Assembly (NCBI GenBank): GCA_001915545.1
Contig: MNQS01000007.1
Location: 1-61,415, forward strand
Length of the DNA: 61,415 nucleotides
Reading direction: 5' to 3'
Origin: Bacteroides sp. 43_108
Lineage (GTDB): Bacteria > Bacteroidota > Bacteroidia > Bacteroidales > Bacteroidaceae
Part shown: positions 46,299 to 54,927 of the stretch, piece after piece
How the letters are laid out: each line of letters opens with the position of its first letter
How positions within the stretch are numbered: the first letter of the stretch is position 1
The notes under the pieces: generated by a model
The model's database searches: none
What the model saw: only the letters and a program-made list of their open reading frames with translations
Told to the model about the DNA's origin: nothing
Translations under genes and position numbers: made by a program

Positions 46299-46306
46299 TA
46301 CTTTTG
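46299..46306 (+). promoter_or_regulatory. Putative -7 element (TACTTTTG) of rpoD
   Basis: TACTTTTG fits TAnnTTTG and lies 25 bp before ATG 46331. The -33 region is not clear. The 297-bp gap to nth also holds the divergent upstream region of nth. Confidence 0.55.
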
Positions 46307-46330
46307 CATGCTTAATTTGTATTTTATAGA

Positions 46331-47191
46331 ATGAGACAATTAAAGATTACCAAAAGTATCACGAACCGAGAGAGTGCATCGCTTGATAAATATTTGCAGG
46401 AAATCGGTCGTGAAGACTTGATTACGGTGGAAGAAGAAGTCGAGCTTGCGGGACGCATACGCAAGGGAGACCGTCGAGCTTTGGAGAAGCTGACAAGAGC
46501 AAATCTTCGTTTCGTGGTTTCTGTAGCAAAACAGTATCAAAATCAGGGACTCAGTCTTCCCGACCTCATCAATGAGGGAAACCTTGGCCTTATCAAGGCT
46601 GCTGAGAAATTCGATGAAACACGAGGATTCAAGTTCATCAGTTACGCCGTTTGGTGGATTAGACAGTCCATCCTGCAGGCATTGGCCGAACAGTCCCGCA
46701 TCGTACGTCTGCCGCTGAATCAGGTTGGCTCACTCAACAAGATCAGTAAAGCATTCTCTAAATTTGAACAGGAAAACGAACGCAAGCCGTCTCCTGAAGA
46801 GCTTGCAGACGAGTTGGATTTGCCTGTAGACAAGATTGCAGATACGCTGAAGGTGTCTGGAAGACATATCAGTGTGGATGCACCGTTTGTTGAAGGCGAA
46901 GACAACAGTTTGCTCGATGTGCTTGTCAATGACGATTCCCCTATGGCCGACAGAAGCCTCGTGAATGAATCTCTGTCAAAGGAGATTGATAGGGCTTTGG
47001 ATACTCTTACACCTAGGGAAAAGGAAATTATCCGTATGTTCTTCGGCATCGGCGAGCAGGAGAAAACTCTTGAAGAGATTGGCGACAAATTCAATCTTAC
47101 ACGAGAAAGAGTGCGTCAGATTAAAGAGAAGGCTATACGCAGATTGCGCACAAGTTCGCGCAGCAAGTTGTTGAAGTCCTATCTTGGATAA
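46331..47191 (+). CDS. rpoD: Primary sigma factor RpoD/SigA (short Bacteroidetes form)
   Basis: 286 aa with regions 1.2 to 4: [10 protein letters not shown] and [14 protein letters not shown] (1.2), [17 protein letters not shown] and [13 protein letters not shown] (2.1-2.2), [17 protein letters not shown] (2.4), then region 3, and [18 protein letters not shown] (4.2). There is no long region 1.1, as is standard in Bacteroidetes primary sigma factors. This protein is what reads the TTTG/TAnnTTTG promoters seen in this window. A terminator follows. Confidence 0.95.
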   Translation: MRQLKITKSITNRESASLDKYLQEIGREDLITVEEEVELAGRIRKGDRRALEKLTRANLRFVVSVAKQYQNQGLSLPDLINEGNLGLIKAAEKFDETRGFKFISYAVWWIRQSILQALAEQSRIVRLPLNQVGSLNKISKAFSKFEQENERKPSPEELADELDLPVDKIADTLKVSGRHISVDAPFVEGEDNSLLDVLVNDDSPMADRSLVNESLSKEIDRALDTLTPREKEIIRMFFGIGEQEKTLEEIGDKFNLTRERVRQIKEKAIRRLRTSSRSKLLKSYLG

Positions 47192-47237
47192 CAGCTATTA
47201 TCTTATTTTTTTAGACAAATTAGAGAGAAGATCTGCT

Positions 47238-47289
47238 TGGCTGGAATCGTATATGTAATTATATATATATTCCAGCCATTTTGTTTTTA
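47238..47289 (+). terminator. Terminator of rpoD
   Basis: TGGCTGGAAT (47238-47247) pairs perfectly with ATTCCAGCCA (47269-47278), followed by TTTTGTTTTT. Confidence 0.92.
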
Positions 47290-47370
47290 AAAGCAACGTA
47301 CTTTGATAGATTCGGTGATTCTGTAAGAATCTGAAAAATACAAACAAAAATCAGTTTTAAATTTAATAAT

Positions 47371-47802
47371 ATGAACTTTCGCAGATTAGCATTTATTTCG
47401 GCATTGTTTTTGATTGTTCCGAATATTCTTTTTGCAAAGGATAAACCTGAAAAAGATAAAGAGAAGTCCAAAACTACAACAATATATATGTTTGGAGTCG
47501 GAGCCGCATTTGGCGATTCCGTTGTTTACATCACAGACGTAAACCGTGTCGACAGTGTCGTATACGAAAAAAAGACCGGATACCTCAAGGACAGAGCAGA
47601 TTACAGCATGCAGCTTAAAGAATATCTTGAAAAGAAACTCGGTCTTGAAAGACGTACATGTGCTGTGTTCTATTCTGACAGCAAGGCCAAGGCCGACAAG
47701 AAATATCAGAAGCTTTACAAGACCTACAACAATGGTGGCACATCATCTGTAATAAAGCTCGGAACAGACGAATTTCGTTATGTCTGTGTAAAAGAAGAAT
47801 GA
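47371..47802 (+). CDS. Small secreted protein of unknown function (143 aa)
   Basis: Signal peptide (FISALFLIVPNILFA), then a Lys/Glu-rich linker and a ~100-residue domain with GVGAAFGDSVVYITDV and a long helix with RRTCAVFYSDSKAKADKKY. No family recognised. It ends 1 bp before the clostripain-like gene, so it is the first gene of that unit. Confidence 0.7.
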   Translation: MNFRRLAFISALFLIVPNILFAKDKPEKDKEKSKTTTIYMFGVGAAFGDSVVYITDVNRVDSVVYEKKTGYLKDRADYSMQLKEYLEKKLGLERRTCAVFYSDSKAKADKKYQKLYKTYNNGGTSSVIKLGTDEFRYVCVKEE

Positions 47803-47803
47803 T

Positions 47804-49057
47804 ATGCAGTCGGTTTTTAGAGCTTCATTTGGTTGGTTTTTGACGCTTGTTTCTTTTCTCTGTGTCTTTTTGCTGTTTTCGTGCGATAAGTCGGATGATT
47901 CTTCAGAAGCAGATGAAACAAGTTCAAGAACTGTACTTGTATACATGGTCGCAGAGAACAGCTTGGATGCTTCAGGTTATAATTTTGCCGTGAAGGACAT
48001 CAACGAGATGCTTCGCGGACGAAGCAGTATGTCAGACAACGACAGGCTTGTCATTTATTACGATGGCCAATCGGTACCTCTATTGTATGTAGTCGACAGA
48101 AAAACAAAGGCATCAGTTGCTGAAGATTTGAAAGGTATTGAAATTTTTTCAGGCGATGTCAATTCCTGTGACCCGGAAGTGCTTGATGATGTTGTATCCT
48201 ATACAATGGAGCACTACCAGGCCGACAGCTACGGCATTATTTTCTGGTCGCATGCGTCAGGGTGGGTAATGCAGGATCATCAGAATGTCAAATACCGCAA
48301 TGCCCACATGAATTTTTCTTTCGGAGTTGACAATGGCAAGAATTCCGGAAGTAATATGGGCAGAGAAATGAACATTTCTGAAATGGCATCTGTATTGGGC
48401 CGTTTTCCTAAGTTCGATTTCATAATGTTTGATGCCTGTTTCATGCAGTCTGTAGAAGTTTGCCATGAATTGAAGTCCTGCTGCAATTATATCATAGGTT
48501 CACCTGCTGAGATACCCGGACCTGGAGCGCCTTACGACAAGATTATGTCGCCGATGTTTTCCGACAAGCTTACTGTTGAAGGTATAGTTGATGCCTATTA
48601 CAGTTACTACAATCAGAGTTCACAGTATGGAGCGGTACTTTCTGCTGTTGATTGCTCACAGCTCGACCAGTTGGCATCCACAACTTCTTTTTATCTCTCC
48701 AAGTACGGACAGTCCTTCAATGATGTTGACTACAGTTCCGTTCAGAACTATTTCATATACGACTCATGGAATTATATGAAAGACGGTATGCCTGATTGCT
48801 ACGACATAAATTCTCTTATGAAGCATTTGCTTTCATCGGAAGACTATCAGTCTTGGCTTCCAAGCCTTTATCAGGCTGTTCCTTACCGTAAGTCTACCAG
48901 TACATGGTATACAGCTTTCATCAACGGTTTTTTGCCGGTAAATCTGGATGAATATGGAGGCATAAGCATGTTTTTGCCTCTTGACAAGTATGTAGGTGAG
49001 AAATTTCTGTCGGACTACGAAACCACATCGTGGGCAAAGACAGTTCTATATAATTAA
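47804..49057 (+). CDS. Clostripain-related (C11) cysteine peptidase lipoprotein
   Basis: Signal peptide with lipobox LFSC (Cys27). The C11/caspase-like fold shows the catalytic His in FWSHASGW and the catalytic Cys in MFDACFMQ; VLVYMVAENSLD is the first strand. C11 peptidases cleave after Arg or Lys; relatives in Bacteroidetes sit in peptide-maturation loci. Here the S24/S26 peptidase, HprK-like kinase and PqqD follow on the same strand, so a role in processing a secreted peptide is likely. Confidence 0.88.
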   Translation: MQSVFRASFGWFLTLVSFLCVFLLFSCDKSDDSSEADETSSRTVLVYMVAENSLDASGYNFAVKDINEMLRGRSSMSDNDRLVIYYDGQSVPLLYVVDRKTKASVAEDLKGIEIFSGDVNSCDPEVLDDVVSYTMEHYQADSYGIIFWSHASGWVMQDHQNVKYRNAHMNFSFGVDNGKNSGSNMGREMNISEMASVLGRFPKFDFIMFDACFMQSVEVCHELKSCCNYIIGSPAEIPGPGAPYDKIMSPMFSDKLTVEGIVDAYYSYYNQSSQYGAVLSAVDCSQLDQLASTTSFYLSKYGQSFNDVDYSSVQNYFIYDSWNYMKDGMPDCYDINSLMKHLLSSEDYQSWLPSLYQAVPYRKSTSTWYTAFINGFLPVNLDEYGGISMFLPLDKYVGEKFLSDYETTSWAKTVLYN

Positions 49058-49065
49058 TGTAATGC

Positions 49066-49089
49066 CGCTCAGCAACAATTTTGCTGAGC
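49066..49089 (+). other. Perfect hairpin between the C11 peptidase and HprK-like genes
   Basis: GCTCAGCAA and TTGCTGAGC form a 9-bp stem with a 5-nt loop. There is no T tract, so it is more likely an RNA-stability or partial-attenuation element than a full stop to transcription. Confidence 0.55.
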
Positions 49090-49107
49090 ATACCTATTTC
49101 TGATAAT

Positions 49108-49986
49108 ATGACTTATACATATAAAGTTGGCGGACACATCTTTTCTGTTGATGATGAGTGCAGTGCTTTTGATGAAAATCTCTATCATTCGTGTGCACCA
49201 TTCTCAGTTGATGCTTCATCTGAATCAGTGAAGATTTTTGCGATGTCAATTGTGTCCGGAGACAAATTCAAATCCTTTCCGTCCGATTTCATAGGCAATT
49301 TTGACGGTGGCAGTGTGACATTTTCTGTCTATTCTCTTCAATCGGGAGGTTACAGTTTTACTATATGTGAACCATCTGGTGAAGAGTGCTGCAAGCTTGT
49401 CACAACGTCCGATTTTTCTTCGTCTGAAGTATTCCTGACTGGAAACTGCGATTTGTGGAACCTCGGAATAAAGAATTCCATGATGGTAATGTACGCTTTT
49501 GCATCTGCAGGATACGACACTTTACTCATGCATTCTTCTGTTGTCATGAATTCAGGCAAGGGATACCTGTTTCTCGGTAAAAGCGGAACAGGAAAAAGCA
49601 CGCATACACGTTTGTGGCTGAACAATATAGAAGGTTCTGAATTGATGAACGATGACAATCCTGTTGTCCGTGTCGTTGACGGAACGGTTATGGTCTATGG
49701 TTCTCCTTGGAGCGGCAAGACTCCTTGTTACAGAAATGTTGAGGCTCCGGCTGGAGCTTTTGTAATGCTGGAGCAGAAACCCTTCAACAGAATTTCGCGT
49801 ATGAAAGTTCTTGAATCGTTTGCTGCAATGATTTCTTCATGCTCTTCTATAAAATGGGACAAACGTATATACGATGCAATATGCTCAACCATAGGACGCA
49901 TTCTGGAGACTGTTCCTCTTTATAAGCTTGAGTGTTTGCCGGATAGGGAAGCGGCTGAGTTGAGCAGTAAAACGATTATGCGATGA
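49108..49986 (+). CDS. HPr kinase-like protein of the PqqD-associated type
   Basis: ATG 49108 is preferred over TTG 49081. The C-terminal half holds a Walker A P-loop (FLGKSGTGKSTHTRLW) and the matching acidic site (LMNDDNPVVRV, then YGSPWSGKTPC). This is the HprK C-terminal kinase fold, but without the N-terminal domain and away from any PTS gene. Such proteins occur beside PqqD and B1/B2-type genes in lasso-peptide and other RiPP loci. It overlaps the next gene by 4 bp. Confidence 0.85.
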   Translation: MTYTYKVGGHIFSVDDECSAFDENLYHSCAPFSVDASSESVKIFAMSIVSGDKFKSFPSDFIGNFDGGSVTFSVYSLQSGGYSFTICEPSGEECCKLVTTSDFSSSEVFLTGNCDLWNLGIKNSMMVMYAFASAGYDTLLMHSSVVMNSGKGYLFLGKSGTGKSTHTRLWLNNIEGSELMNDDNPVVRVVDGTVMVYGSPWSGKTPCYRNVEAPAGAFVMLEQKPFNRISRMKVLESFAAMISSCSSIKWDKRIYDAICSTIGRILETVPLYKLECLPDREAAELSSKTIMR

Positions 49987-50462
49987 AACAGATTGTATTG
50001 CCCAATTCAGAATTGCTTGAGCAGATATCGCAGATGGTGGCTCAGGGACAGAGAGTTACCCTGCGTGTGAAAGGAATCAGCATGAGACCTTTTATTGAGC
50101 ATGCACGCGATAAGGTGGTACTTGCTCGGGCCGACCATTTCGGCAAAGGAGACGTTGTCCTAGCCGAGATTCGCAAGGGCTATTTCGTTCTTCACCGCAT
50201 TGAAAGCATCAGAGACGGCAAGGTCTTGCTTCGTGGTGATGGCAACTGGAGTCAGACCGAAAGGTGTACGTTGGCAAATGTGAGAGCCAAGGCGGTTGCA
50301 TTCGTCCGTAAGGGCAGGGAAGTGCGTACAGACAGTGCCTTATGGCGTATCTATTCTTTTTTGTGGTGCTCATCTCCTTTGTTCGTGCGTCGTTGTTTTC
50401 TTGCTGTCCACCGTCGTCTGCCGGGAGTGGAACGTGCTCCGCATCTGGCGTCGAAGAGATAG
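49983..50462 (+). CDS. S24/S26-family serine peptidase
   Basis: The LexA/signal-peptidase fold is shown by the catalytic Ser region VKGISMRPF and the later KGYFVLHRIESI and LLRGDGN. There is no DNA-binding domain, so it is a free-standing S24/S26 peptidase as found with PqqD and HprK-like genes. The C-terminal part has a hydrophobic stretch (IYSFLWCSSPLFV) that may anchor it in the membrane. It may cut a modified peptide. Confidence 0.85.
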   Translation: MKQIVLPNSELLEQISQMVAQGQRVTLRVKGISMRPFIEHARDKVVLARADHFGKGDVVLAEIRKGYFVLHRIESIRDGKVLLRGDGNWSQTERCTLANVRAKAVAFVRKGREVRTDSALWRIYSFLWCSSPLFVRRCFLAVHRRLPGVERAPHLASKR

Positions 50463-50501
50463 AATAGTTTTTGTTATAACTGATAAAATTCGTTTTGCAG
50501 T

Positions 50502-50771
50502 ATGAGAATAAGAAAAGGACTTGAAGTAAAGGAAATATGCGGAGAGCATATAGTCATGGCTGAAGGAATGGAGAACGTTGATTTCAGCAAGATTGTAAGT
50601 CTCAATGAATCAGCCTACTTGCTGTGGACAGAATTGGCAGGCAAAGATTTTTCTGAATCAGATATGGTCAGAATCCTTCTTGACAACTACGAGGTTGATG
50701 AGCATGTGGCTGAGGCTGATGTTAAGGAACTTGTGGCAAAATGGAAGAAGGAAGGTATCGTTGAAGCGTGA
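50502..50771 (+). CDS. PqqD-family peptide chaperone (RRE domain)
   Basis: 89 residues: VSLNESAYLLWTELAGKDFSE is the PqqD core, with a C-terminal helix (VKELVAKWKKEGIVEA). PqqD proteins bind the leader of a precursor peptide and hand it to a modifying enzyme. No radical-SAM enzyme or precursor is seen next to it, so its partners are either elsewhere or lost. It is the last gene of the C11-HprK-S26-PqqD unit. Confidence 0.88.
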   Translation: MRIRKGLEVKEICGEHIVMAEGMENVDFSKIVSLNESAYLLWTELAGKDFSESDMVRILLDNYEVDEHVAEADVKELVAKWKKEGIVEA

Positions 50772-50813
50772 TACTGAATTTTTTTCGTTTGGGAGCAGTG
50801 TCGATATATTTCC

Positions 50814-50923
50814 GAGCGCTTGCGCATTGTGTTGCGGGCGCTCGGAATTTTGTTTACGAGCGCTCGTGTTGAAGATTGCGGGCGCTTGTAGTTCTGGTTT
50901 TGAGCGCCCGCGGTTTTTGATTT
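50814..50923. repeat. 22-bp phased non-coding repeat array, copy B
   Basis: The motif starts at 50814 (GAGCGCTTGC), 50836 (GGGCGCTCGG), 50858 (GAGCGCTCGT), 50880 (GGGCGCTTGT) and 50902 (GAGCGCCCGC), with no missing unit and exactly 22 bp between each. Spacers of 12 bp differ. Same motif and period as the array at 29057, 21.7 kb away. It lies 77 bp upstream of the -7 box of the transporter gene and 43 bp past the PqqD stop. Confidence 0.92.
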
Positions 50924-50999
50924 ATCATTTCATGTCGCTGTTGTTGCAGTTTCGGTTTAATAATCCATGTTGCGGTAGTGGCATTATATTTTTTTGTAT

Positions 51000-51007
51000 T
51001 ATCTTTG
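51000..51007 (+). promoter_or_regulatory. Putative -7 element (TATCTTTG) of the transporter
   Basis: TATCTTTG fits TAnnTTTG perfectly, 46 bp before ATG 51053. No TTTG at the right distance. Confidence 0.55.
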
Positions 51008-51052
51008 GTCCGGAAAAACAATTGAAAACATAATTTAAACATTCGGTCGATT

Positions 51053-52648
51053 ATGCTTGCAGAATTATTGAAGTCATCCTATTTTGCCCTTTTTCTTATC
51101 GTGGCTTTGGGATTCATGTTGGGACGTATAAAGGTGAAGGGTGTGTCGCTAGATGTTTCGGCCGTAATATTTATAGCTTTGCTTTTCGGTCATTATGGTG
51201 TGATCATACCTAAGGAATTGGGAAATTTCGGTTTGGTGCTTTTTATTTTCACAATAGGTATACAGGCTGGTCCGGGATTCTTCGATTCTTTCCGATCGAA
51301 GGGCAAGACACTCATAATCATAACGCTTCTTCTAGTATGTTCCGCGGCTCTGTCGGCTGTCGGTATGAAGTTCCTTTTCGGACTTGATGTTGCCTCAACC
51401 GTGGGTCTTATGACCGGTGCATTGACGAGCACTCCAGGTTTGGCTGTGGCTATTGACACTACTGCATCACCGTTGGCTTCCATTGCATACGGTATAGCTT
51501 ATCCTTTTGGCGTAATAGGAGTGATTCTGTTTGTCAAGCTTCTTCCGCGCATTATGCGTGTCGACCTCGATGCCGAAGCACGAAGGCTGGAGAGCGCACG
51601 CAGAAGCCGTTTCCCGGAACTTGTCACCTGCATATTCAAGATTACCAATCCTGCTGTCTTCGGCCATACATTGGAACAGATAAATGCAAGAGCCATGACC
51701 GGTGCCGTAATTTCAAGACATAAGCACGGCGACCTCATATCCATTCCAGATGCGCAGACGGTTCTTCAGGATGGCGATTACATACAGGCTGTCGGCAGCG
51801 ATGAGGCTCTGAATCTCCTGGCCATGATGGTCGGCGAGCGCGAGGAAGGCGAGCTTCCTCTGACCGACATGCAGGAAATAGAGTCCTTGCTGCTCACGAA
51901 GAAGGATATGATAAACAAGCAGCTGGGCGACCTCAATCTGATGAAGAATTTCGGATGTACCGTGACGCGTGTGCGCCGAAGCGGCATCGATCTTTCCCCT
52001 TCGCCTGAACTGGCATTGAAATTCGGCGACAAGCTTATGGTTGTCGGTGAAAAGGACGGAATAAAGGGCGTTGCACATCTGTTGGGCAATGACACGAAGA
52101 AGCTTTCCGACACCGACTTTTTCCCTATTGCATTGGGCATTGTGCTTGGAGTGCTGTTCGGACAGGTAAACATTTCTTTTTCTGACTCATTCTCGTTTTC
52201 TCCGGGTCTGACCGGAGGAATACTCATTGTTGCATTGGTTTTGAGTGCAATAGGCAAGACCGGGCCTATACTTTGGTCCATGTCGGGGTCGGCCAACCAG
52301 TTGCTTCGCCAGTTGGGACTCCTGCTGTTTCTTGCCGAAGTCGGAACTTCGGCCGGCAGCAATCTTGTCGAAACATTTCAGGACAGCGGATGGACTCTGT
52401 TCTGTGCAGGAGCTGTGATAACGATTGTCCCGATGCTTGTTGCTGTGCTTGTCGGACTGCTGGTATTCAAGATTGACATGTTGGATCTTTTGGGAACTAT
52501 AACCGGAGGTATGACGAGCACACCAGGATTGGCGGCCGCCGATTCAATGACCGACAGCAACATTCCCGGAGTTGCCTATGCTACCGTCTATCCGATAGCA
52601 ATGGTGATTCTTATTGTTTTTGTGCAGATTATAGCGTCTGTGTTCTGA
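51053..52648 (+). CDS. YidE/YbjL-type putative transporter (aspartate-alanine exchanger family)
   Basis: About ten to twelve membrane segments in two halves, each with the repeated signature LTSTPGLAVA or MTSTPGLAAADS. Between them lie two TrkA-C regulatory domains (INARAMTGAVISRHKHGDLISIPDAQTVLQDGDYIQ and a second at ~275-345). This is the YidE/AspT family; the substrate cannot be named from sequence. 531 aa. It faces a convergent gene across a short gap. Confidence 0.9.
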   Translation: MLAELLKSSYFALFLIVALGFMLGRIKVKGVSLDVSAVIFIALLFGHYGVIIPKELGNFGLVLFIFTIGIQAGPGFFDSFRSKGKTLIIITLLLVCSAALSAVGMKFLFGLDVASTVGLMTGALTSTPGLAVAIDTTASPLASIAYGIAYPFGVIGVILFVKLLPRIMRVDLDAEARRLESARRSRFPELVTCIFKITNPAVFGHTLEQINARAMTGAVISRHKHGDLISIPDAQTVLQDGDYIQAVGSDEALNLLAMMVGEREEGELPLTDMQEIESLLLTKKDMINKQLGDLNLMKNFGCTVTRVRRSGIDLSPSPELALKFGDKLMVVGEKDGIKGVAHLLGNDTKKLSDTDFFPIALGIVLGVLFGQVNISFSDSFSFSPGLTGGILIVALVLSAIGKTGPILWSMSGSANQLLRQLGLLLFLAEVGTSAGSNLVETFQDSGWTLFCAGAVITIVPMLVAVLVGLLVFKIDMLDLLGTITGGMTSTPGLAAADSMTDSNIPGVAYATVYPIAMVILIVFVQIIASVF

Positions 52649-52779
52649 TTTTCCAGCGGATAATCCGATATGCATTTGCATGCTTTTTCTGTGGCGATGT
52701 AATCTGTATCATTGCCGTGCCGGCAGCTCCGCCGTCTGCGTGTGTTTTTCAGATATGCGTCTGGAGTTTCTTTTCGTCC

Positions 52780-53460
52780 TCAATGTCTTATTGTATAGCG
52801 AAGCCATACAGTGCCGTTTCCCTCACGGCTGACATGCTGCAGATCGAGCAGTGTCGGGTTGGTTTCTGTGCTTTCAATTCCGTCGAACACAGATGTCATT
52901 CCTTTTCTGCCGTCAATGCCCGGACCCACCATAACGCTGATTTCATCAAGAAGTCCGGCTTCAAGGAATGCACCGTTGATATGTCCTCCGCCTACCAGGG
53001 CAATGCGTTCTATACCGAAATGTACGGATGCAATATCCATCGCCTTGTACAGGTCGATTCGGTCTTTACCTGTGGCAATCCATGATATGCCTTTCCCTTC
53101 CAGATAGTCGGTATAGGCTTTCGGACAGCTTTCTGCCACAACTACCAGCAGCGGCTTTCCGTCGGCCGTGTTGTCTGAATAGGTCAATGTACCGTGGGTG
53201 TCAAGTGCAATCGTATAGCCTTCTGCTTTTGCGGCCACGCAGTACCCCTCATGCCCGACAGGAGTTTTGTCCTGTGCCGTGAACGGAAGCTCGTCCGCAT
53301 AATGGAGCTGCATGGTTACACGTCCCATCAGTTGCGACGGACAGCCGAGCGAGTCAAGCGCATCGTAATAGACAGACGATGTTTCAATTTTCTCAGTCAT
53401 TGCGCAATCTATGCGGCCGTCGACTGAAGTCATCATGTGCGAAACAATAAACGGTTTCAT
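52780..53460 (-). CDS. RibD C-terminal-domain (dihydrofolate-reductase-like) reductase
   Basis: ATG ending at 53460 is preferred. The RibD-C fold is shown by SHMMTSVDGRIDCAM, LMGRVTMQLH and the late ALVGGGHINGAFLEAGLLDEISVMVGPGIDG. Family members reduce riboflavin intermediates or unrelated carbonyl substrates with NADPH. It is not next to other rib genes (ribE is 19 kb away), so its substrate is open. Confidence 0.88.
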   Translation of the reverse strand: MKPFIVSHMMTSVDGRIDCAMTEKIETSSVYYDALDSLGCPSQLMGRVTMQLHYADELPFTAQDKTPVGHEGYCVAAKAEGYTIALDTHGTLTYSDNTADGKPLLVVVAESCPKAYTDYLEGKGISWIATGKDRIDLYKAMDIASVHFGIERIALVGGGHINGAFLEAGLLDEISVMVGPGIDGRKGMTSVFDGIESTETNPTLLDLQHVSREGNGTVWLRYTIRH

Positions 53461-53860
53461 ATTCAATCCTTTCTTGTGTTTTAAAAATTGTTGCAAAATT
53501 GTATTTCAGTTGTAGTTGCTCTTCCCATTTCAACTGCTTGCCCTTCAATCGTGCTTGACCGCCAGATGAAAGGTATAGGTGTAGAAGCTGCTCGCCGAAT
53601 ACGGTTGTCTGTTTACCGGGAAAAGTCGGCTCACATTTTCAGTACATGCCTGAACTGTATTGTGTCTGTCCAGGCAGTCCGTGTGGTATGTGTATTTGTG
53701 TATCCTGTGGGCGTCGGAATAATTGTGTATATATGAAAATGAATGCAAGCCGCAGTTTGGTCTCGTGTAACATGATATTTTCTTCATATAAATATATTTT
53801 TATTTGCAAATTTAGCGTATCAGGCAATATGTAGGCCTACATATAATACAGATATGCTTC

Positions 53861-53903
53861 ACAAAAATACAGATTTCCAATTTTTTGCAATCTGTATTTT
53901 TGT
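53861..53903. repeat. Perfect 15-bp inverted repeat
   Basis: ACAAAAATACAGATT (53861-53875) and AATCTGTATTTTTGT (53889-53903) pair over 15 bp, loop 13 nt. A- and T-rich ends allow a bidirectional terminator; it could also be a binding site. Confidence 0.75.
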
Positions 53904-54158
53904 TCACAAAGCCTAATGCTCATGCAATATGTTTAAAATACTGCACATCCTGCTTTGAGTGACGTGTGCACTCTCCGAATATTCCTCGGCAAGAAAACTG
54001 AGTTGTAACTGTATGCATATATAATTTTTTTAATTGGTTACCATCAGTAATTTGTTTACTGTCAAGTATGCCTACACTTGGTCGTAAAAAATATTTTTAG
54101 AAAATATAAATATTAAATATTGTGACTTTTTTTGCAATATATATATATTCGATTTTTT

Positions 54159-54166
54159 TATTTTTG
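54159..54166 (+). promoter_or_regulatory. Putative -7 element (TATTTTTG) of the RiPP cluster
   Basis: TATTTTTG fits TAnnTTTG, 30 bp before the GT4 start. TTTG at 54131-54134 is 24 bp upstream, slightly far. Confidence 0.5.
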
Positions 54167-54195
54167 CACGTGTTAACTTTCTAAAGTATCCAACA

Positions 54196-54870
54196 ATGAA
54201 AATCGGACTTGTCAACTGTATCTCTTTGGTCTCATTTGATGAGACATCGCTTGAGAGCGGCGTCGGGGGTGCGCAGACCTATGTGATATGCCTGTCAAAA
54301 GCATTGGCCGACATGGGGCATGAGGTTACAGTTGTGTGTCAGTGCTTTTCGGAACATACGGCTGACGGAGTTAGATGGATTCCATTGAGCAACATATTTT
54401 CCGTAGATATAGATTATTCAGTATCGCGCCTGTGGCGGCTAGGATTTGAGGCTGTTATAGTGTCCCGCCCTGAATATAATGTACTTAATGCTGTGCTTCG
54501 TTCGGGCATTCCGTCATATTTGGTTTTCCATGGTCTGAACGAAGGCTTGTGCATTGACGGAGGAGATATGCTCCGCCATCCCGGTGTGCGTGGCGTGGTC
54601 ACACTGACTAGTTGGCATGCTGAGTATATGAAGGGCCTTTTCGGGCTGGAATCTTCAGCTGTCGCAGTGATTCCAAATGGTATTAGTCCGGACGATTTCA
54701 TTGGAATGGATGAGCCTCATCCGGTAGATCATTCTATATTATGGAGCAGCGAGCCTCAACGCGGTCTTGACATATTGTGTGCCTTGGGAACGAAAATAAG
54801 GAAACATATTGTCAATGATATTTGTCAAGAAGCACAGATGAATATCTCCATTTGTGTAACAGATTATTGA
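54196..54870 (+). CDS. Truncated GT4-family glycosyltransferase (N-terminal domain only)
   Basis: Residues 1-~175 form the acceptor-binding domain of a GT4 (GVGGAQTYVICLSKALADMGHEVTVVC; VSRPEYNVLNAV; VIPNGISPDDF). The next block, SILWSSEPQRGLDIL, begins the donor domain, but the reading frame leaves the family after IRKHIVND and ends with 15 unrelated residues. A normal GT4 has ~350-400 aa; this has 224, so the donor-binding half is missing. The break falls in a 17-bp sequence that also ends the next gene. The product is probably inactive. It seems to be a remnant of a second glycosylation enzyme of the cluster. Confidence 0.85.
   Translation: MKIGLVNCISLVSFDETSLESGVGGAQTYVICLSKALADMGHEVTVVCQCFSEHTADGVRWIPLSNIFSVDIDYSVSRLWRLGFEAVIVSRPEYNVLNAVLRSGIPSYLVFHGLNEGLCIDGGDMLRHPGVRGVVTLTSWHAEYMKGLFGLESSAVAVIPNGISPDDFIGMDEPHPVDHSILWSSEPQRGLDILCALGTKIRKHIVNDICQEAQMNISICVTDY
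54809..54825 (+). repeat. 17-bp direct repeat, left copy (GT4 breakpoint)
   Basis: TTGTCAATGATATTTGT; the same 17 bases recur at 55179-55195, 370 bp away. The left copy lies where the GT4 sequence loses family similarity. Confidence 0.9.
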
Positions 54871-54927
54871 GGATTTTACTAGTTATAGTAATTTTATATT
54901 AATTAATCAACTTAAAATCAGATTTAT

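Larger units (their letters stand above)
53461..54195. other. 735-bp AT-rich intergenic region
   Basis: No convincing gene. It holds a 10-bp palindrome GTAGGCCTAC (53831-53840), a perfect 15-bp inverted repeat at 53861, and a -7-like box at 54159. It marks the left edge of the RiPP cluster, where base composition becomes strongly AT-rich. Confidence 0.5.

Noticed and set aside
53545..53787. Small minus-strand gene (80 aa) in the intergenic region
   Set aside because: Composition and lack of any promoter, signal or family feature suggest a chance frame.
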